Below are positions 25,072 through 35,295 of a stretch of 64,000 nt of DNA, one piece after another (the first letter of the stretch is position 1; each line of letters starts with the position of its first letter). The notes under the pieces are model-generated. The model was not told where the DNA came from. It saw only the letters and a list, made by a program, of their open reading frames with translations, and searched no databases. A program made the translations under genes and the position numbers. This stretch comes from Fastidiosipila sanguinis (lineage in GTDB: Bacteria > Bacillota > Clostridia > Saccharofermentanales > Fastidiosipilaceae), in NCBI RefSeq assembly GCF_002998295.1, contig NZ_CP027226.1:1054001-1118000 (forward strand), read 5' to 3'.

Positions 25072-27741
25072 TCACTTCTTTACTATCTCATAACTTAAAG
25101 GAGCGATTTTTACACCATCAATTACCTTATCTTCATTTCCATAGTTCAAATAGACATTAATTCCATTATCATAAGAAACTTTTCTAAGGTTAGCTTCTAT
25201 CACTTTATGCTCGATAATTCTTGAGTTTGCAATACTTTCATACGCTTCAGAATATTTTTGATAAAGTTCAACTGCCTTTGGTCCTACTATGTCGTAATTA
25301 GTATTCATCAAAGCCTCATAATCTGTATCTTTAAACATTTCACTATCTGCTGCTGATATTTGGAATTTCGGATTTGTCTTATACTCAATTAAACGAAGTA
25401 GTGTAAATTCTGGATTCTCCCAAATATTTGAGTTTAAAACATTACCGTAATATTTCACGCTTCCGTCTAAAACTATTTGTAAAAACGGAATATCATAATC
25501 AACGACTTCTAAGTTATTATCATCAATAGGTACATCGGTAATTTTGTCAGCGAATTTAAGAGCATAGGCATTTGGGTTTGCTAGCATCAGACTATTTTTA
25601 TTATCGCTTAAGTATTTTAGAGACTCCTCAATATACTTCAAAGCTGAAGTTCTGCTGATATCATTATTAGTATTATAGTCACCAACAATTCTGTTTCCTA
25701 AATCAAACGTAGATAAATTATCACTTTGTAGTCTTTTCAGCTGATTCAACACTGAACCTAGATATGACTTATAGCTGCTTGGACTAATTAAGTATGGCGC
25801 ACCTGAACCAATCCTGGACATTTCTCTAACATGATTATTCTTAGCCACTCTTGCTTGCTCACCACTTAAATGTCTGGCTATATCTGAATATTGATTCAAA
25901 TTATTCTTAGTGAATGCTTGAGACAGGAACATTGCAGGATAAAGCTCTACCGCATCATTGCTATTATATTTATTTAAGAGTTGATTTAATTTTGTCTCTC
26001 CTCCCATGACTCCTAATACTGAAATCTTATTCATGGCAGTATGATCTAAGCCCTTGTTGGCAAATCCTGAAATCTCAACATTAAGATCAGATACTCCTGC
26101 ATCAACTAATTCTGCGATAATTCTGTCCATCTCCTCAAACGTAGTTAAGGAAACGTTTGTATTATATGGAATACCAATGAAAAATTGACGTTTTCTTATT
26201 GAACCTAAAAATTCAACATCTAGACTAGGACTCTGCTCATCTATAGTTCCACTCAACATGTCATTAGACTGTAAATAGTTTTTGTATGTCAATGCCATAT
26301 CTACATATGAAACTTCTTCTGATTGTGCTTCATCCTCCTCGATAAACTTATAACGCATTTGGATATCTTTATCATAGAAATCTTTAGAGAACCTTGATAT
26401 AGAAACATTAGCAGCACCTACTGATTCCACTTGATCAACTTCAAATAGCTTGAAATTAACTCCTACCTTATTATAAGCATCTAGTTTTCCTGAAATATTA
26501 GCATTGACCTCTGCAATCTCTGCACCTTCTTCGACAATAGCTAGGACAGCGTAATCCTTGTACTTAATTCCTGCAACAGGTAGTGTTGTTTGTATACGAT
26601 TATTTTTGTATTTTTTTGCATTTTTTAAAATATCTTCGCCATAAATACTAGACTTAAAATCCGGAGCACTTTGCTTATTATTATCAAAATTAATTACTGC
26701 TCCAGAACCGTCAGGAACAAACATATAGCCTTCTTCCTGATCTCTCTCAGCTGACATTAAATAAGGCAACATATTTACAGTTGAAATTACAGTATCATCA
26801 CCAGTAATTTCAAGTTCGTCTATTGGCATCTTAACAACTAGATCTTTTCCTTCTAATTTGTATTCAATAGATGCCTGAATACTTAAACTAGCTGCTTCAA
26901 CTTCAAAACCATAAGTGTTGCTATCTTCAATTAAGTCTTCTGTTGTATATTCTCCAATTTCATATAAATAAGAATAAATACGATCTATCATTAATTGTGA
27001 AACTTTATCATCCTTCATTCTTATATAAGAACCTTTGAAGAGCCTATACTGAGTCAGGAATTCTTTTTCTTGCTCTTTGCTTAATTTGGATATAACTTTA
27101 TCGTACATTTTTTGAGATTCTACTTGTTTTGGCAAATCGGTAATAGATCTTGTTTCACTACCTAATGTATATTTAATTTTAATTCCATCTTCGATCTCTT
27201 CAATCTCAAATTGCTCATTAGCAATTGCTAGAGAATAGTTTTCAACACTTGAACTTAAACCTCTTCTTACATCACTTAAATATGTGAAAACTATATCGGA
27301 TTTTTGAACATTAGAAACATATTCATTACCAGAATTTCCATTCATCACTTTTAGTGAGTGGACTTTACCGCTAGACTTTAGTTCCATATATAAGTTCAAG
27401 TTTGTAGAATCTAAATATAAAGCTGCTTCATTATTATCTGCAATTTTTTTAAGCTTACTTAAATCTACCTCTTCTTTCGGAGCTGGTTCACCGCCTATAT
27501 TAGGATCAAGCTCCATTACATTTCCCTCATTATCAGAGTTATTCGAAGATTCTTCCTCCTGAGTCGCAGCATCATTATTTCCTTCTATAGTCTCTTCATT
27601 AGAAGTTTCCTCTGATGTATTTTCATTCTCTTCAGCTAAAACATTCACACTATTAAAAGCAAAGATTAAGTTACTTGTAATAATTGCTAAAAGTAAAAAT
27701 AGTATTGTGGATTTTTTCATAAATTCTTTTTTTATTCTCAT
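25072..27741 (-). CDS. DUF5696-type secreted glycan-associated protein
   Basis: The 889-residue protein has a signal peptide or N-terminal membrane anchor ('STILFLLLAIITSNLIFAFNSVNVLA'), then a Glu/Asn/Ser-rich linker, an N-terminal beta domain, and a region with 'YMFVPDGSGAVINFDN' near 345 that I recall from DUF5696. The second half alternates helices and strands like a TIM barrel ('VSLTTFEEMDRIIAELVDAGVSDLNVEISGFANKG'), suggesting a glycoside-hydrolase-like or glycan-binding domain. AAGGA seven bases before the ATG supports this start. It sits between Yip1 and module B permeases. Activity unknown. Confidence 0.75.
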   Translation of the reverse strand: MRIKKEFMKKSTILFLLLAIITSNLIFAFNSVNVLAEENENTSEETSNEETIEGNNDAATQEEESSNNSDNEGNVMELDPNIGGEPAPKEEVDLSKLKKIADNNEAALYLDSTNLNLYMELKSSGKVHSLKVMNGNSGNEYVSNVQKSDIVFTYLSDVRRGLSSSVENYSLAIANEQFEIEEIEDGIKIKYTLGSETRSITDLPKQVESQKMYDKVISKLSKEQEKEFLTQYRLFKGSYIRMKDDKVSQLMIDRIYSYLYEIGEYTTEDLIEDSNTYGFEVEAASLSIQASIEYKLEGKDLVVKMPIDELEITGDDTVISTVNMLPYLMSAERDQEEGYMFVPDGSGAVINFDNNKQSAPDFKSSIYGEDILKNAKKYKNNRIQTTLPVAGIKYKDYAVLAIVEEGAEIAEVNANISGKLDAYNKVGVNFKLFEVDQVESVGAANVSISRFSKDFYDKDIQMRYKFIEEDEAQSEEVSYVDMALTYKNYLQSNDMLSGTIDEQSPSLDVEFLGSIRKRQFFIGIPYNTNVSLTTFEEMDRIIAELVDAGVSDLNVEISGFANKGLDHTAMNKISVLGVMGGETKLNQLLNKYNSNDAVELYPAMFLSQAFTKNNLNQYSDIARHLSGEQARVAKNNHVREMSRIGSGAPYLISPSSYKSYLGSVLNQLKRLQSDNLSTFDLGNRIVGDYNTNNDISRTSALKYIEESLKYLSDNKNSLMLANPNAYALKFADKITDVPIDDNNLEVVDYDIPFLQIVLDGSVKYYGNVLNSNIWENPEFTLLRLIEYKTNPKFQISAADSEMFKDTDYEALMNTNYDIVGPKAVELYQKYSEAYESIANSRIIEHKVIEANLRKVSYDNGINVYLNYGNEDKVIDGVKIAPLSYEIVKK

Positions 27742-27753
27742 AAACCTATCCTT

Positions 27754-28437
27754 CTAACTCAAATGCAAGATTATTTCGCTAATAATTGTACGAATAAATA
27801 TGAAGACTTCTCCCATTAAGCTTATTAATAACACTGTTATAAATAGAATAATCAAAATAGCAGCGATAGTTAAAATTACTGCCATAACTGATTTCAAGAA
27901 GCCAAATTCATGTACTGTAACTAAGCCAATAAAAGCATAAAGACAATACGCCACTATACTAAATCCAGCGAAAAAATATACGAATGCAGACTCATCAAGA
28001 CTCATAACATTGCTCAAAACAACTTGAATGATATTGAAAATAATTGGCAAATACAAAGAATATGTAAAGACCATATATATGTCCTTCATACTTCCTGTAC
28101 CATCCATGAGTGTTGTTATTGACCAATTTGCTATGGTTAAAAGAAGTATCGGCAAAACTGATGTTGCAAATATCATAAGAATATTAATATCCTCTGGTTT
28201 ATTTGAATTAAATAAATACCCAGAATAAACTTCTTTGATAATTTGGACAAATCCAAAAATTAACAAGATAACTGTTGCTACCCATGTCTTACCTTCACCT
28301 TCGAATTTTATGTCTCCATAACCCTTAAAAGGACTAGAGATAATATAAAGTGGGAAGTCTATTAGGTCATGCTTTATTTGTTGCAAACCTTTCTTAAAGT
28401 TTAGGTTCCTTTTACTTGTAACATTAGCATTTTCCAT
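27754..28437 (-). CDS. Yip1-domain membrane protein
   Basis: The 227-residue protein has five predicted membrane helices after a polar N-terminus ('LIDFPLYIISSPFKGYGDIKFEGEGKTWVATVILLIFGF'), matching the Yip1 superfamily fold. The AAGGAG ribosome site overlaps the stop codon region of the NHL gene, implying translational coupling. It is 12 bases from the DUF5696 start. The combination NHL-Yip1-DUF5696 between two permease pairs suggests a membrane accessory subunit of the transporter; no function is known. Confidence 0.75.
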   Translation of the reverse strand: MENANVTSKRNLNFKKGLQQIKHDLIDFPLYIISSPFKGYGDIKFEGEGKTWVATVILLIFGFVQIIKEVYSGYLFNSNKPEDINILMIFATSVLPILLLTIANWSITTLMDGTGSMKDIYMVFTYSLYLPIIFNIIQVVLSNVMSLDESAFVYFFAGFSIVAYCLYAFIGLVTVHEFGFLKSVMAVILTIAAILIILFITVLLISLMGEVFIFIRTIISEIILHLS

Positions 28438-28440
28438 ACC

Positions 28441-29925
28441 TTAACTCCTTGTCTCTCTTCTCTCTTTGTTCTTCTTCATCTGAGGTTCTACAATAAGTAC
28501 CCAAGTTAGATACACAAAAATTAAGAAAATTGCTGCTAAAATCCAAGATATATTATCTTCCACCCATTGTTCTCTAACTTTATTAAAAGCATCTGAATAT
28601 CCTTTATGGAAATTTGCATTTTTGTACAACTTCAGTGCGTTGTCATACTCACCTTCTCTATAAGCAACATCCCCCATACTTACATAAGCTAGATCATATA
28701 AAGGATTAATTTTAGCAATCTCTTGCCAGTAATGTTCTGAATCCTCTGAATTTTCTAACGCATCAGCTTTAACTGCTTGATTCAATAAATTTCCATAGGT
28801 AGTTGGCTGAAATACTTCTATACTTTGATTAAGCTGGTCCAATACAATTATGTTTTCTCCCATAAACTTAACATCTACAGCATTTTGGAACTTACCACTT
28901 ACATTACCTTTGCCACCAAAAATATGTAGCAAATAGCCATCATGATTGTATGTGAAAACTCTTTGCTTTGTGCTATCTAGAACTGTATACATACCATATT
29001 CATTATTGTCTAATGCAATAAATGATGATCTATTAGCACCTCTAGCAATGACATCACCTTGAGGTCTTTGTTCTTGAGGATATCTAAGTATATCTTCTCC
29101 TTTTGAGTTTAGTAATTTAACAGGCTCAGATTCTGTCTGACTTGCTACTGTTGCAAAAACAAATCCCTCATCATTTACAGAAACATTTGAGAAGCTAGTA
29201 GGCAACCAAAGCTGCATCGTCGATAATTGTGCATCTGTAGCTATACTTCTCCAGAATAAGTCTAATGGATTATAAACAATTCTATTAACACCATAGAAGC
29301 GAGTGAAATCTCCATTTGGTCCAAGTTCCATAATTCCTTCATAAACATTTGAGGAAACTACAAAAATTCTTCCAATTTTGTCAACAGTTAACTTAGTCGG
29401 CTTATAATCAACGTCTTCTAATCCAACCGCTTCAGGTTTACCCATTGCTCTAATCAGCTTTCCATCTGATCCAAACAACAATATTCTAGATCTTTCTGGC
29501 TCAGCAATATAAACATTACCGTTATTATCAACATGAATATCTGATGGTCTACTTAAGGTTTGCTCGTCACCTTCTAAAGTAAATTTATCAATTCTACGGA
29601 TTAAGTTAAATTGTTTGTCTAGAATTAGAACAGCATTCTCAATGGCTACATAAACATTATCATTCTTAACAAATACAGCAGTTAAGTTCCTCAGATTTTC
29701 TACACCTAAATCTGCAGCCTTAATAGATCTACTTAGTTCATAAGCTCGTGGAGCTGGTTTAAGTTCACCTTCAGAATTGTATATATAATTCTCATATTCA
29801 GTTTCATATGTAGACTTTGCTGACAGTTCTATCATCTGTGAAGAGAAAATAGATAAAGATACAGCAAACAAAGCTACGAAAGAGAATAGTTTTTTCTTTA
29901 GTTTACTTTTTGATATAAATTTCAT
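28441..29925 (-). CDS. Membrane-anchored NHL-repeat beta-propeller with TPR-like segment
   Basis: The 494-residue protein has a signal peptide ('LFSFVALFAVSLSIFSS'), then repeated propeller blades of the NHL type ('LSRPSDIHVDNNGNVYIAEPERSRILLFGSDGKLIRAMG', 'PTKLTVDKIGRIFVVSS', 'FQNAVDVKFMGENIIVLDQLNQSIEVF'). Near 420-450 is a TPR-like pair ('AYVSMGDVAYREGEYDNALKLYKNANF'), and a C-terminal membrane helix near 465-483 with a short basic tail. It probably stands outside the membrane as a scaffold or ligand-binding partner of the importer. An AGGAGG-type site follows on for the next gene. Confidence 0.8.
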   Translation of the reverse strand: MKFISKSKLKKKLFSFVALFAVSLSIFSSQMIELSAKSTYETEYENYIYNSEGELKPAPRAYELSRSIKAADLGVENLRNLTAVFVKNDNVYVAIENAVLILDKQFNLIRRIDKFTLEGDEQTLSRPSDIHVDNNGNVYIAEPERSRILLFGSDGKLIRAMGKPEAVGLEDVDYKPTKLTVDKIGRIFVVSSNVYEGIMELGPNGDFTRFYGVNRIVYNPLDLFWRSIATDAQLSTMQLWLPTSFSNVSVNDEGFVFATVASQTESEPVKLLNSKGEDILRYPQEQRPQGDVIARGANRSSFIALDNNEYGMYTVLDSTKQRVFTYNHDGYLLHIFGGKGNVSGKFQNAVDVKFMGENIIVLDQLNQSIEVFQPTTYGNLLNQAVKADALENSEDSEHYWQEIAKINPLYDLAYVSMGDVAYREGEYDNALKLYKNANFHKGYSDAFNKVREQWVEDNISWILAAIFLIFVYLTWVLIVEPQMKKNKERRETRS

Positions 29926-29935
29926 ATCTTCCCTC

Positions 29936-30985
29936 CTATTCTTTCAGACCTGAAGTTGTCATTGTCTCTAAAATATTACTCTGAGTTACAACGAACACAA
30001 TTACAGGAATAATAAACATCAATAATGTTGCGGCTGCAGCTACACCTGTTCTAGCAACACCTGCTGCTGCAATCTGCTGTAACATAAAACTTAATGGTTT
30101 CTTACTCTCTGTATATATAAAAGAACCACCATTATTTGACCACAAAGCTTGGAAAGAAAAGATAAAGGCAGTAATCCATGCAGGTTTAACTGCTGGCATA
30201 ATGATAGCCCATAACTGTTTCCAAGGACTTGCACCGTCAATTTGTGCTGATTCAATAAGCGCATCAGGAATTTGTGTCATAAAGTTTTGTAATAAATATA
30301 GTCCAATAGTAGATGCTAATGCCGGGAAAATAATTGCCCAAGGAGTATCTATTAATCCTATTGCATTCATTACGAAATAAGTTGGTGCTGCTGTTACTGT
30401 TGGTGAAAACATAAGTGAGTAGACAATCAAATCTGATAAAAAGTGATTACCTGGGAACTTATACTTTGCCAATGGATAAGCAGCCATTGATGAAATTGCA
30501 ACATGCCCAACAGACCCCAACACAACAATGAAAATCGTATTAAATAAATATCTAGAAAATGGTACAAGAGATTCACCTGAGTATATCCATAGAGATTTAA
30601 AATTATCCAAAGTTGGGTTGTTTGGTAAAAATAAAGGTGGGAACCTAAATAAGTCAGACAACGGCATAAAGGCTCTACCAACTACGAATAGAACTGGGAA
30701 TATTGATAATGAACCGAATATGGCCACAAACAATAATAGTCCTATAGTTCCACCTGCAGTTCTGTTAGTTCTACCTTTAGTTAAGTATTTGACTAAGCGT
30801 GAACGTTTTTTCGGCTCATTCTTCTTAGCCCTAGCTTCATAAAACTTATAACGCTTACGTAATTTCTTTTTTTCGGATCGACTTAATTTTCTACCTTGAA
30901 ACTCCTCTTCTGATGCTAAAACTTCAGAGAAGGAAGGCAAATCTTCAAGACGTACATTAACTACATCAATTTTATCCAATAACAT
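29936..30985 (-). CDS. Carbohydrate ABC permease (MalG class), module A
   Basis: The 349-residue protein begins with a basic cytoplasmic tail ('RKLSRSEKKKLRKRYKF') and then six membrane helices. The EAA loop is 'ALIESAQIDGASPWKQLWAIIMPAVKPAWIT' near 240-270. It pairs with the permease at 30989; only three bases separate them. The cluster has two such pairs, here called A and B, flanking the NHL-Yip1-DUF5696 block. Confidence 0.9.
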   Translation of the reverse strand: MLLDKIDVVNVRLEDLPSFSEVLASEEEFQGRKLSRSEKKKLRKRYKFYEARAKKNEPKKRSRLVKYLTKGRTNRTAGGTIGLLLFVAIFGSLSIFPVLFVVGRAFMPLSDLFRFPPLFLPNNPTLDNFKSLWIYSGESLVPFSRYLFNTIFIVVLGSVGHVAISSMAAYPLAKYKFPGNHFLSDLIVYSLMFSPTVTAAPTYFVMNAIGLIDTPWAIIFPALASTIGLYLLQNFMTQIPDALIESAQIDGASPWKQLWAIIMPAVKPAWITAFIFSFQALWSNNGGSFIYTESKKPLSFMLQQIAAAGVARTGVAAAATLLMFIIPVIVFVVTQSNILETMTTSGLKE

Positions 30986-30988
30986 ACT

Positions 30989-31963
30989 CTACTCTCCTAC
31001 TCTAGCAATGAATTTCTGAATCAATAGGTTAAAGAACACTGTTAAGAAGAATAGAACAACAGTAATTGCAGAAGCATAACCTAATTCAAATCTGATTAAA
31101 CCATAATCTTGAATGTGATCTATTAGTGTATGAGTTGCGTACCCTGTACTTGGGAAACCAGTTAATGCTGAACCTGTAATAGCAAATGATCCAGAAATCG
31201 ACATAACAGCACCAAACATTAGCTGTGGTCTCATTGAAGGCAAGACAATATACCATAATTCTTGCCAACGATTTCTAACACCATCAATCTCACCAGCTTC
31301 CAGTAAACTCTTATCAATTCCCTGTAATCCGGCAATGAAGGATAAGAATCCAATTCCAAAACTTTGCCATAGATTTACAAAGATTATAATAGTTAACATC
31401 CATTGTGGATCTTGCAACCATAGTATCGGCTCACTTATAATTCCCCAGTTTAGCAATAAGGCATTAAGATAACCTGTAGAGTCACTTGAGAAAAGCAAAG
31501 TAAATATAGATGTTGCTGTACCTGCAAGTGAAGGAGCATAAAGCACTACGGTGAAGAAAACCCTTACTCCTCTAGGAAATTCGTTTAAAACCCAAGCCAT
31601 TAAGAATGACAATATGTATCCAATAGGTCCGATAATTAAAGCTAAAATCAAAGTGTTCTGTAATGATTGTAAGAAAAGTGGATCATTAAGCAACAAATCC
31701 TTATAGTTATTCAAACCAACAAGCACAGGAGCTTGCAAAACATTAAAGTTAGCAAAACTCATCACAATAGCAAACATTACCGGAAAAACTGTAAAGGAGA
31801 AAAACAGTATAAAGTATGGAGCCATCATTAAATAAATACTTTTATGTTTAACTAATGAGCTTTTAGTTTTTTTCTCATTTTTATTCTCTAGTATTCTTTC
31901 AGACTTGTGATCAGATTGCTCTATATTAGCATTCGTTTTTTCTTTAGAAGTTAATCTACTCAT
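30989..31963 (-). CDS. Sugar ABC permease (MalF class), module A
   Basis: The six-helix MalF-type permease has the EAA loop 'SLLEAGEIDGVRNRWQELWYIVLPSMRPQL'. I place the start at 31963 (MSRLTSKEK...) rather than at the longest in-frame ATG (32002): AGGAGG lies nine bases upstream of 31963, and the ATG then overlaps the binding-protein stop by 8 bases (ATGAGTAG), a standard coupling. The upstream ATG has no ribosome site. Confidence 0.88.
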   Translation of the reverse strand: MSRLTSKEKTNANIEQSDHKSERILENKNEKKTKSSLVKHKSIYLMMAPYFILFFSFTVFPVMFAIVMSFANFNVLQAPVLVGLNNYKDLLLNDPLFLQSLQNTLILALIIGPIGYILSFLMAWVLNEFPRGVRVFFTVVLYAPSLAGTATSIFTLLFSSDSTGYLNALLLNWGIISEPILWLQDPQWMLTIIIFVNLWQSFGIGFLSFIAGLQGIDKSLLEAGEIDGVRNRWQELWYIVLPSMRPQLMFGAVMSISGSFAITGSALTGFPSTGYATHTLIDHIQDYGLIRFELGYASAITVVLFFLTVFFNLLIQKFIARVGE

Positions 31964-34900
31964 CTGCTGTTCCCTCCTCGTCATTTTGTCTACGCTCAAC
32001 ATTTTTAGCTGGCATTATATCCTCATGAGTTGGCAAACCAAATTCTCTTCGTTTTTTATTTAATTCATAGTTGGTATTTTCTGTCCATTCACGCATAATC
32101 CTGTCCGAATTTGCACTTTCAGGGTTATTTACAACTTCATAGAATGCATTTTCTATGTTACGACCTGTGATATATGAACCAGGAACCTGACGAACACCTT
32201 TTATATATTCAAGTGATTCAGTCAGAACATCCATTACATCGTCTGGCCAAGGCATCTTTGAAAATGATTCTAAGTTTGCAACAGGATATCTAGCAGATGA
32301 TCCTAAAATAGCTTCCATCTCTCTTGCATAGGATGTTTGAGTGTTTTCTGATACCCACCACTTCAAGAATTCCCATGCAGCTTGAGAGTTTCCTCTTTTT
32401 TCTACACTATTTTTAATAATCATAGCTGCAGAGTTAGCTACCGGCATGGATCTATCAATCTCACCATTTTCCTTAAGTGTACCTGGCACTGGCGCTACTG
32501 ACCAATCTCCTTCTATTTCAGGAGCAGAAACACTAAGCGTATTGTAGTTTGTGAAATTGACGATTGCGATTGGAATAATTCCTAATCTAAATCGTGTTAC
32601 AAAGTCCGCAGTAACTGGGAAGCTATGTCTTGTATAGAAATTAGTCCAGTATTCGAACACATCCAGAGCTTCATCAGTTGCAGTCATTGCTAATGTACCC
32701 TCTTCGTTGTATAGAGGCACTCCTTTTTGATATAGCATAGATAGATATGCAGCTGGGATAGGTTTAGATGTTGCCTGATAAGCACTACCTAGTGTCAAAG
32801 GCATATTTACTTGCATAAAGAATTCCATATTGTTATTTTGTAAAAATGGAACTATTGCTAAAATATCATCCCATGTTTGTGGTACAGGAATATTCAAGTC
32901 AGACAAAATATCTTTTCTATAGAACATAACTGGATAACTCATTTGATCTGATAAAGCATAGACCTCATCATTAAACTTAAACGATTCCAATGCAGCCGGA
33001 TGTAGTTGTGCGGCCACTTCATCATAATCAGCAAATTGGGATAAATCGTATGCAGCATTACGTAAGGCATAATCGATTGGCATCTCGCTGGCTGTTTGAA
33101 CAATAACATCAGGGCCTTGTCCAACGGCAGTAGCACTAAGAGCAACAGCTGGCGAAACGACTCTTAAGTTAACTTTATATTTAGAATCAAAAGTATCACT
33201 AATTAACCTTCTAGTAACCTCCATTTGGTCTCTACCTGTAGAGATCCAAACAGTAATTTCATTCTCAGCTTCAACCTGTTGTTCCTCATTGCTTGTTCCT
33301 GCTTTATCATAATCATTCCAGAAAGAACCGAAGAATCCCATTATTCTATAGGACATATTTTTAAAGAACCCTGCATCATTTTTTGGAAGATTATCTTTAC
33401 TTCCTAATAGAGTCAAATAATCTAATGTTAAACTTTGAGATTTCAAATTCAAAGCCAAAGTACCTAATGAAGTAACTCCATTCTGTAGGACACTTAATTT
33501 AGAGGCTATTTTTGCAGGTTTATCCAACATTTCATCTATTTGAAGGGTCACTTGCTCTGCAACTGCAGTTTTGTCATTCCTACCACCCATTACATTAATT
33601 AGACGTTCTAATACATCTTTTAGTTTTGCATTTTCTTCTTGTAATCTTGGCAAAAGATCTGGAATATTCTGGATCAACTGGTAATCCCTAAATGGATCTG
33701 GCTGTGCTCCAGTAACTACCATAATATCTTGAGCTATACCATTTAAGTTTGTGGATATATCTTCAATAAAATATATAAGCTCCGCAAATTCTCCTAGAGA
33801 AACTTCTAGGCTAAGAACATTAACACCTTCATCTAAATATATATATTGAGAATTTCCATCAGAGTCTGCCAACTCATAAATTTTCCAGGTATTGTTGTAA
33901 GGGAATTCAAGTTTTTCGGCTTCTTTAAATGGCACTTCCCCATTTACCATAAGTTTCCTAATTGAAATACTACCAGTATTATATGCCTGCCTTGCTCTCA
34001 AGGCTAAACGGTATAATCCTGATTTTGGAACATCTATCTCCCACTCTATTTTTTCACCTGGCTTACTCCATGATTCACCACCAATAGTATTCATTCTTAT
34101 ATATGTATAATGCTGTGGCTCTGTAATAGCTGAAGTATTATCACTCAATGGATATAAGCTTGGAGATGACTTATACTTTGCATCTTCCGCTTGAATGTGT
34201 GAAATTTCTGAATTTTCAATTAACTTTGCTCCATTGTTCTTGTGTTCTGCCTCATATTCAGCATATGTTGGTACTTTTTCCTTACCATCTTCTACAAAAG
34301 CAAGTTTTTGAATTGCCATTTCTCCACGTACTGATTGAATCTCAATAGTGTGACTTCCTTTACTTAAATAAAAATAAAGAGGGTCCGAGAAATAGCCATT
34401 TCTGTCGGTTAATCTTTTTGTTTTCCAAATTTGTTTTTCTACTTGAGCTGGGAAAGCTTGATTACCCTCTACAGCCTTATAATCATCATTGGCATTCTCA
34501 TATGTTCTAGAAAGCTCTATTTGTGTTGCTTCATCGTATGGTACTTCATCATCAATTTTGATTACTCTCTTAATATTTGAACTACCGCCAAGTGGCATAT
34601 ATGTAACTTCAAATTGATAAAGAGCTTCCTCTGCTACGTCAAATTGTATTTTTACACTTCCTGAAGAGTCAGTAATTAATTCAGCCTCAATCTCTTGATT
34701 ATCGATGTCTTTCATATCTATTTTTTCAGCCATGGATAAATCAAGCTCTATAGTTCTATCAGCTTTTTTAACTTCAGAAAATTGTTCTAAATAATCCATG
34801 TAAGATATATATTTTTTGCTGTCTGGGATATGTTGCAAAAGCTCATTTCTATATATATCAGCAGGATCAATTACATTATCTTCCTTTTCATTACTCTCAC

Positions 34901-35093
34901 TATTTTCACCAATTTCCTGTGAATCTTGAGTACTTTTGGATTCAGTATTAACCAGACTTCTATTATTATTTAGTCTATCTTTATCAGGATTGTTTCTTAA
35001 TGCTGTTATTTCTGCAACATGTAATTGAGAAAACAAACATGCCACAACTAGCAAATACACAAAAACCTTAAATTTCTTTGATATATTCTCCAC
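31956..35093 (-). CDS. Giant extracellular binding protein: carbohydrate-binding-like domains fused to an ABC solute-binding domain
   Basis: The 1045-residue protein has an N-terminal hydrophobic signal/anchor ('VFVYLLVVACLFSQ'). Residues about 80-270 and 300-445 look like two galactose-binding-type beta sandwiches ('VEVTYMPLGGSSNIKR', 'YRLALRARQAYNTGSISIRKLMVNG'). A helical linker follows, and from about 620 there is a full cluster D solute-binding protein ('ITVWISTGRDQMEVTRRLISDTF', 'VMFYRKDILSDLNIPVPQTWDDI'). A typical binding protein is 400-550 residues, so this is about double. It lacks a lipobox, so it is secreted or anchored by the N-terminal helix. It heads module A. Confidence 0.82.
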   Translation of the reverse strand: MENISKKFKVFVYLLVVACLFSQLHVAEITALRNNPDKDRLNNNRSLVNTESKSTQDSQEIGENSESNEKEDNVIDPADIYRNELLQHIPDSKKYISYMDYLEQFSEVKKADRTIELDLSMAEKIDMKDIDNQEIEAELITDSSGSVKIQFDVAEEALYQFEVTYMPLGGSSNIKRVIKIDDEVPYDEATQIELSRTYENANDDYKAVEGNQAFPAQVEKQIWKTKRLTDRNGYFSDPLYFYLSKGSHTIEIQSVRGEMAIQKLAFVEDGKEKVPTYAEYEAEHKNNGAKLIENSEISHIQAEDAKYKSSPSLYPLSDNTSAITEPQHYTYIRMNTIGGESWSKPGEKIEWEIDVPKSGLYRLALRARQAYNTGSISIRKLMVNGEVPFKEAEKLEFPYNNTWKIYELADSDGNSQYIYLDEGVNVLSLEVSLGEFAELIYFIEDISTNLNGIAQDIMVVTGAQPDPFRDYQLIQNIPDLLPRLQEENAKLKDVLERLINVMGGRNDKTAVAEQVTLQIDEMLDKPAKIASKLSVLQNGVTSLGTLALNLKSQSLTLDYLTLLGSKDNLPKNDAGFFKNMSYRIMGFFGSFWNDYDKAGTSNEEQQVEAENEITVWISTGRDQMEVTRRLISDTFDSKYKVNLRVVSPAVALSATAVGQGPDVIVQTASEMPIDYALRNAAYDLSQFADYDEVAAQLHPAALESFKFNDEVYALSDQMSYPVMFYRKDILSDLNIPVPQTWDDILAIVPFLQNNNMEFFMQVNMPLTLGSAYQATSKPIPAAYLSMLYQKGVPLYNEEGTLAMTATDEALDVFEYWTNFYTRHSFPVTADFVTRFRLGIIPIAIVNFTNYNTLSVSAPEIEGDWSVAPVPGTLKENGEIDRSMPVANSAAMIIKNSVEKRGNSQAAWEFLKWWVSENTQTSYAREMEAILGSSARYPVANLESFSKMPWPDDVMDVLTESLEYIKGVRQVPGSYITGRNIENAFYEVVNNPESANSDRIMREWTENTNYELNKKRREFGLPTHEDIMPAKNVERRQNDEEGTADE

Positions 35094-35188
35094 TCTATCA
35101 ACCTCTCTTAGATTAATACTGGATATATTGAGTACAAAAATTTTATTCTAGTACGCAATATATCAATAAAATAAGTATTTAAAATAGA

Positions 35189-35235
35189 AGTGGCCAAATT
35201 ACTATTTATTTCCTTTTATTAGTAAAATGACCACT
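35189..35235 (-). other. Stem-loop between the two binding-protein genes
   Basis: AGTGGCCAAATTACTA and TAGTAAAATGACCACT pair at 13 of 16 positions around a 15-base loop; only a short T-rich stretch follows on the minus strand. It could attenuate read-through from the first binding protein into the rest of the cluster, so that the lipoprotein is made in excess. Confidence 0.5.
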
Positions 35236-35295
35236 CCACTCTTATATTCAATTACTGAATTAAATAAATCAGTTTTAATTTGCGCTTATTAATTA

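Noticed and set aside
26140-26165. CRE-like AAACGTTT word in the DUF5696 gene
   Set aside because: It lies deep inside coding sequence and does not fit the full CcpA consensus; no convincing CRE was found at the sugar promoters.
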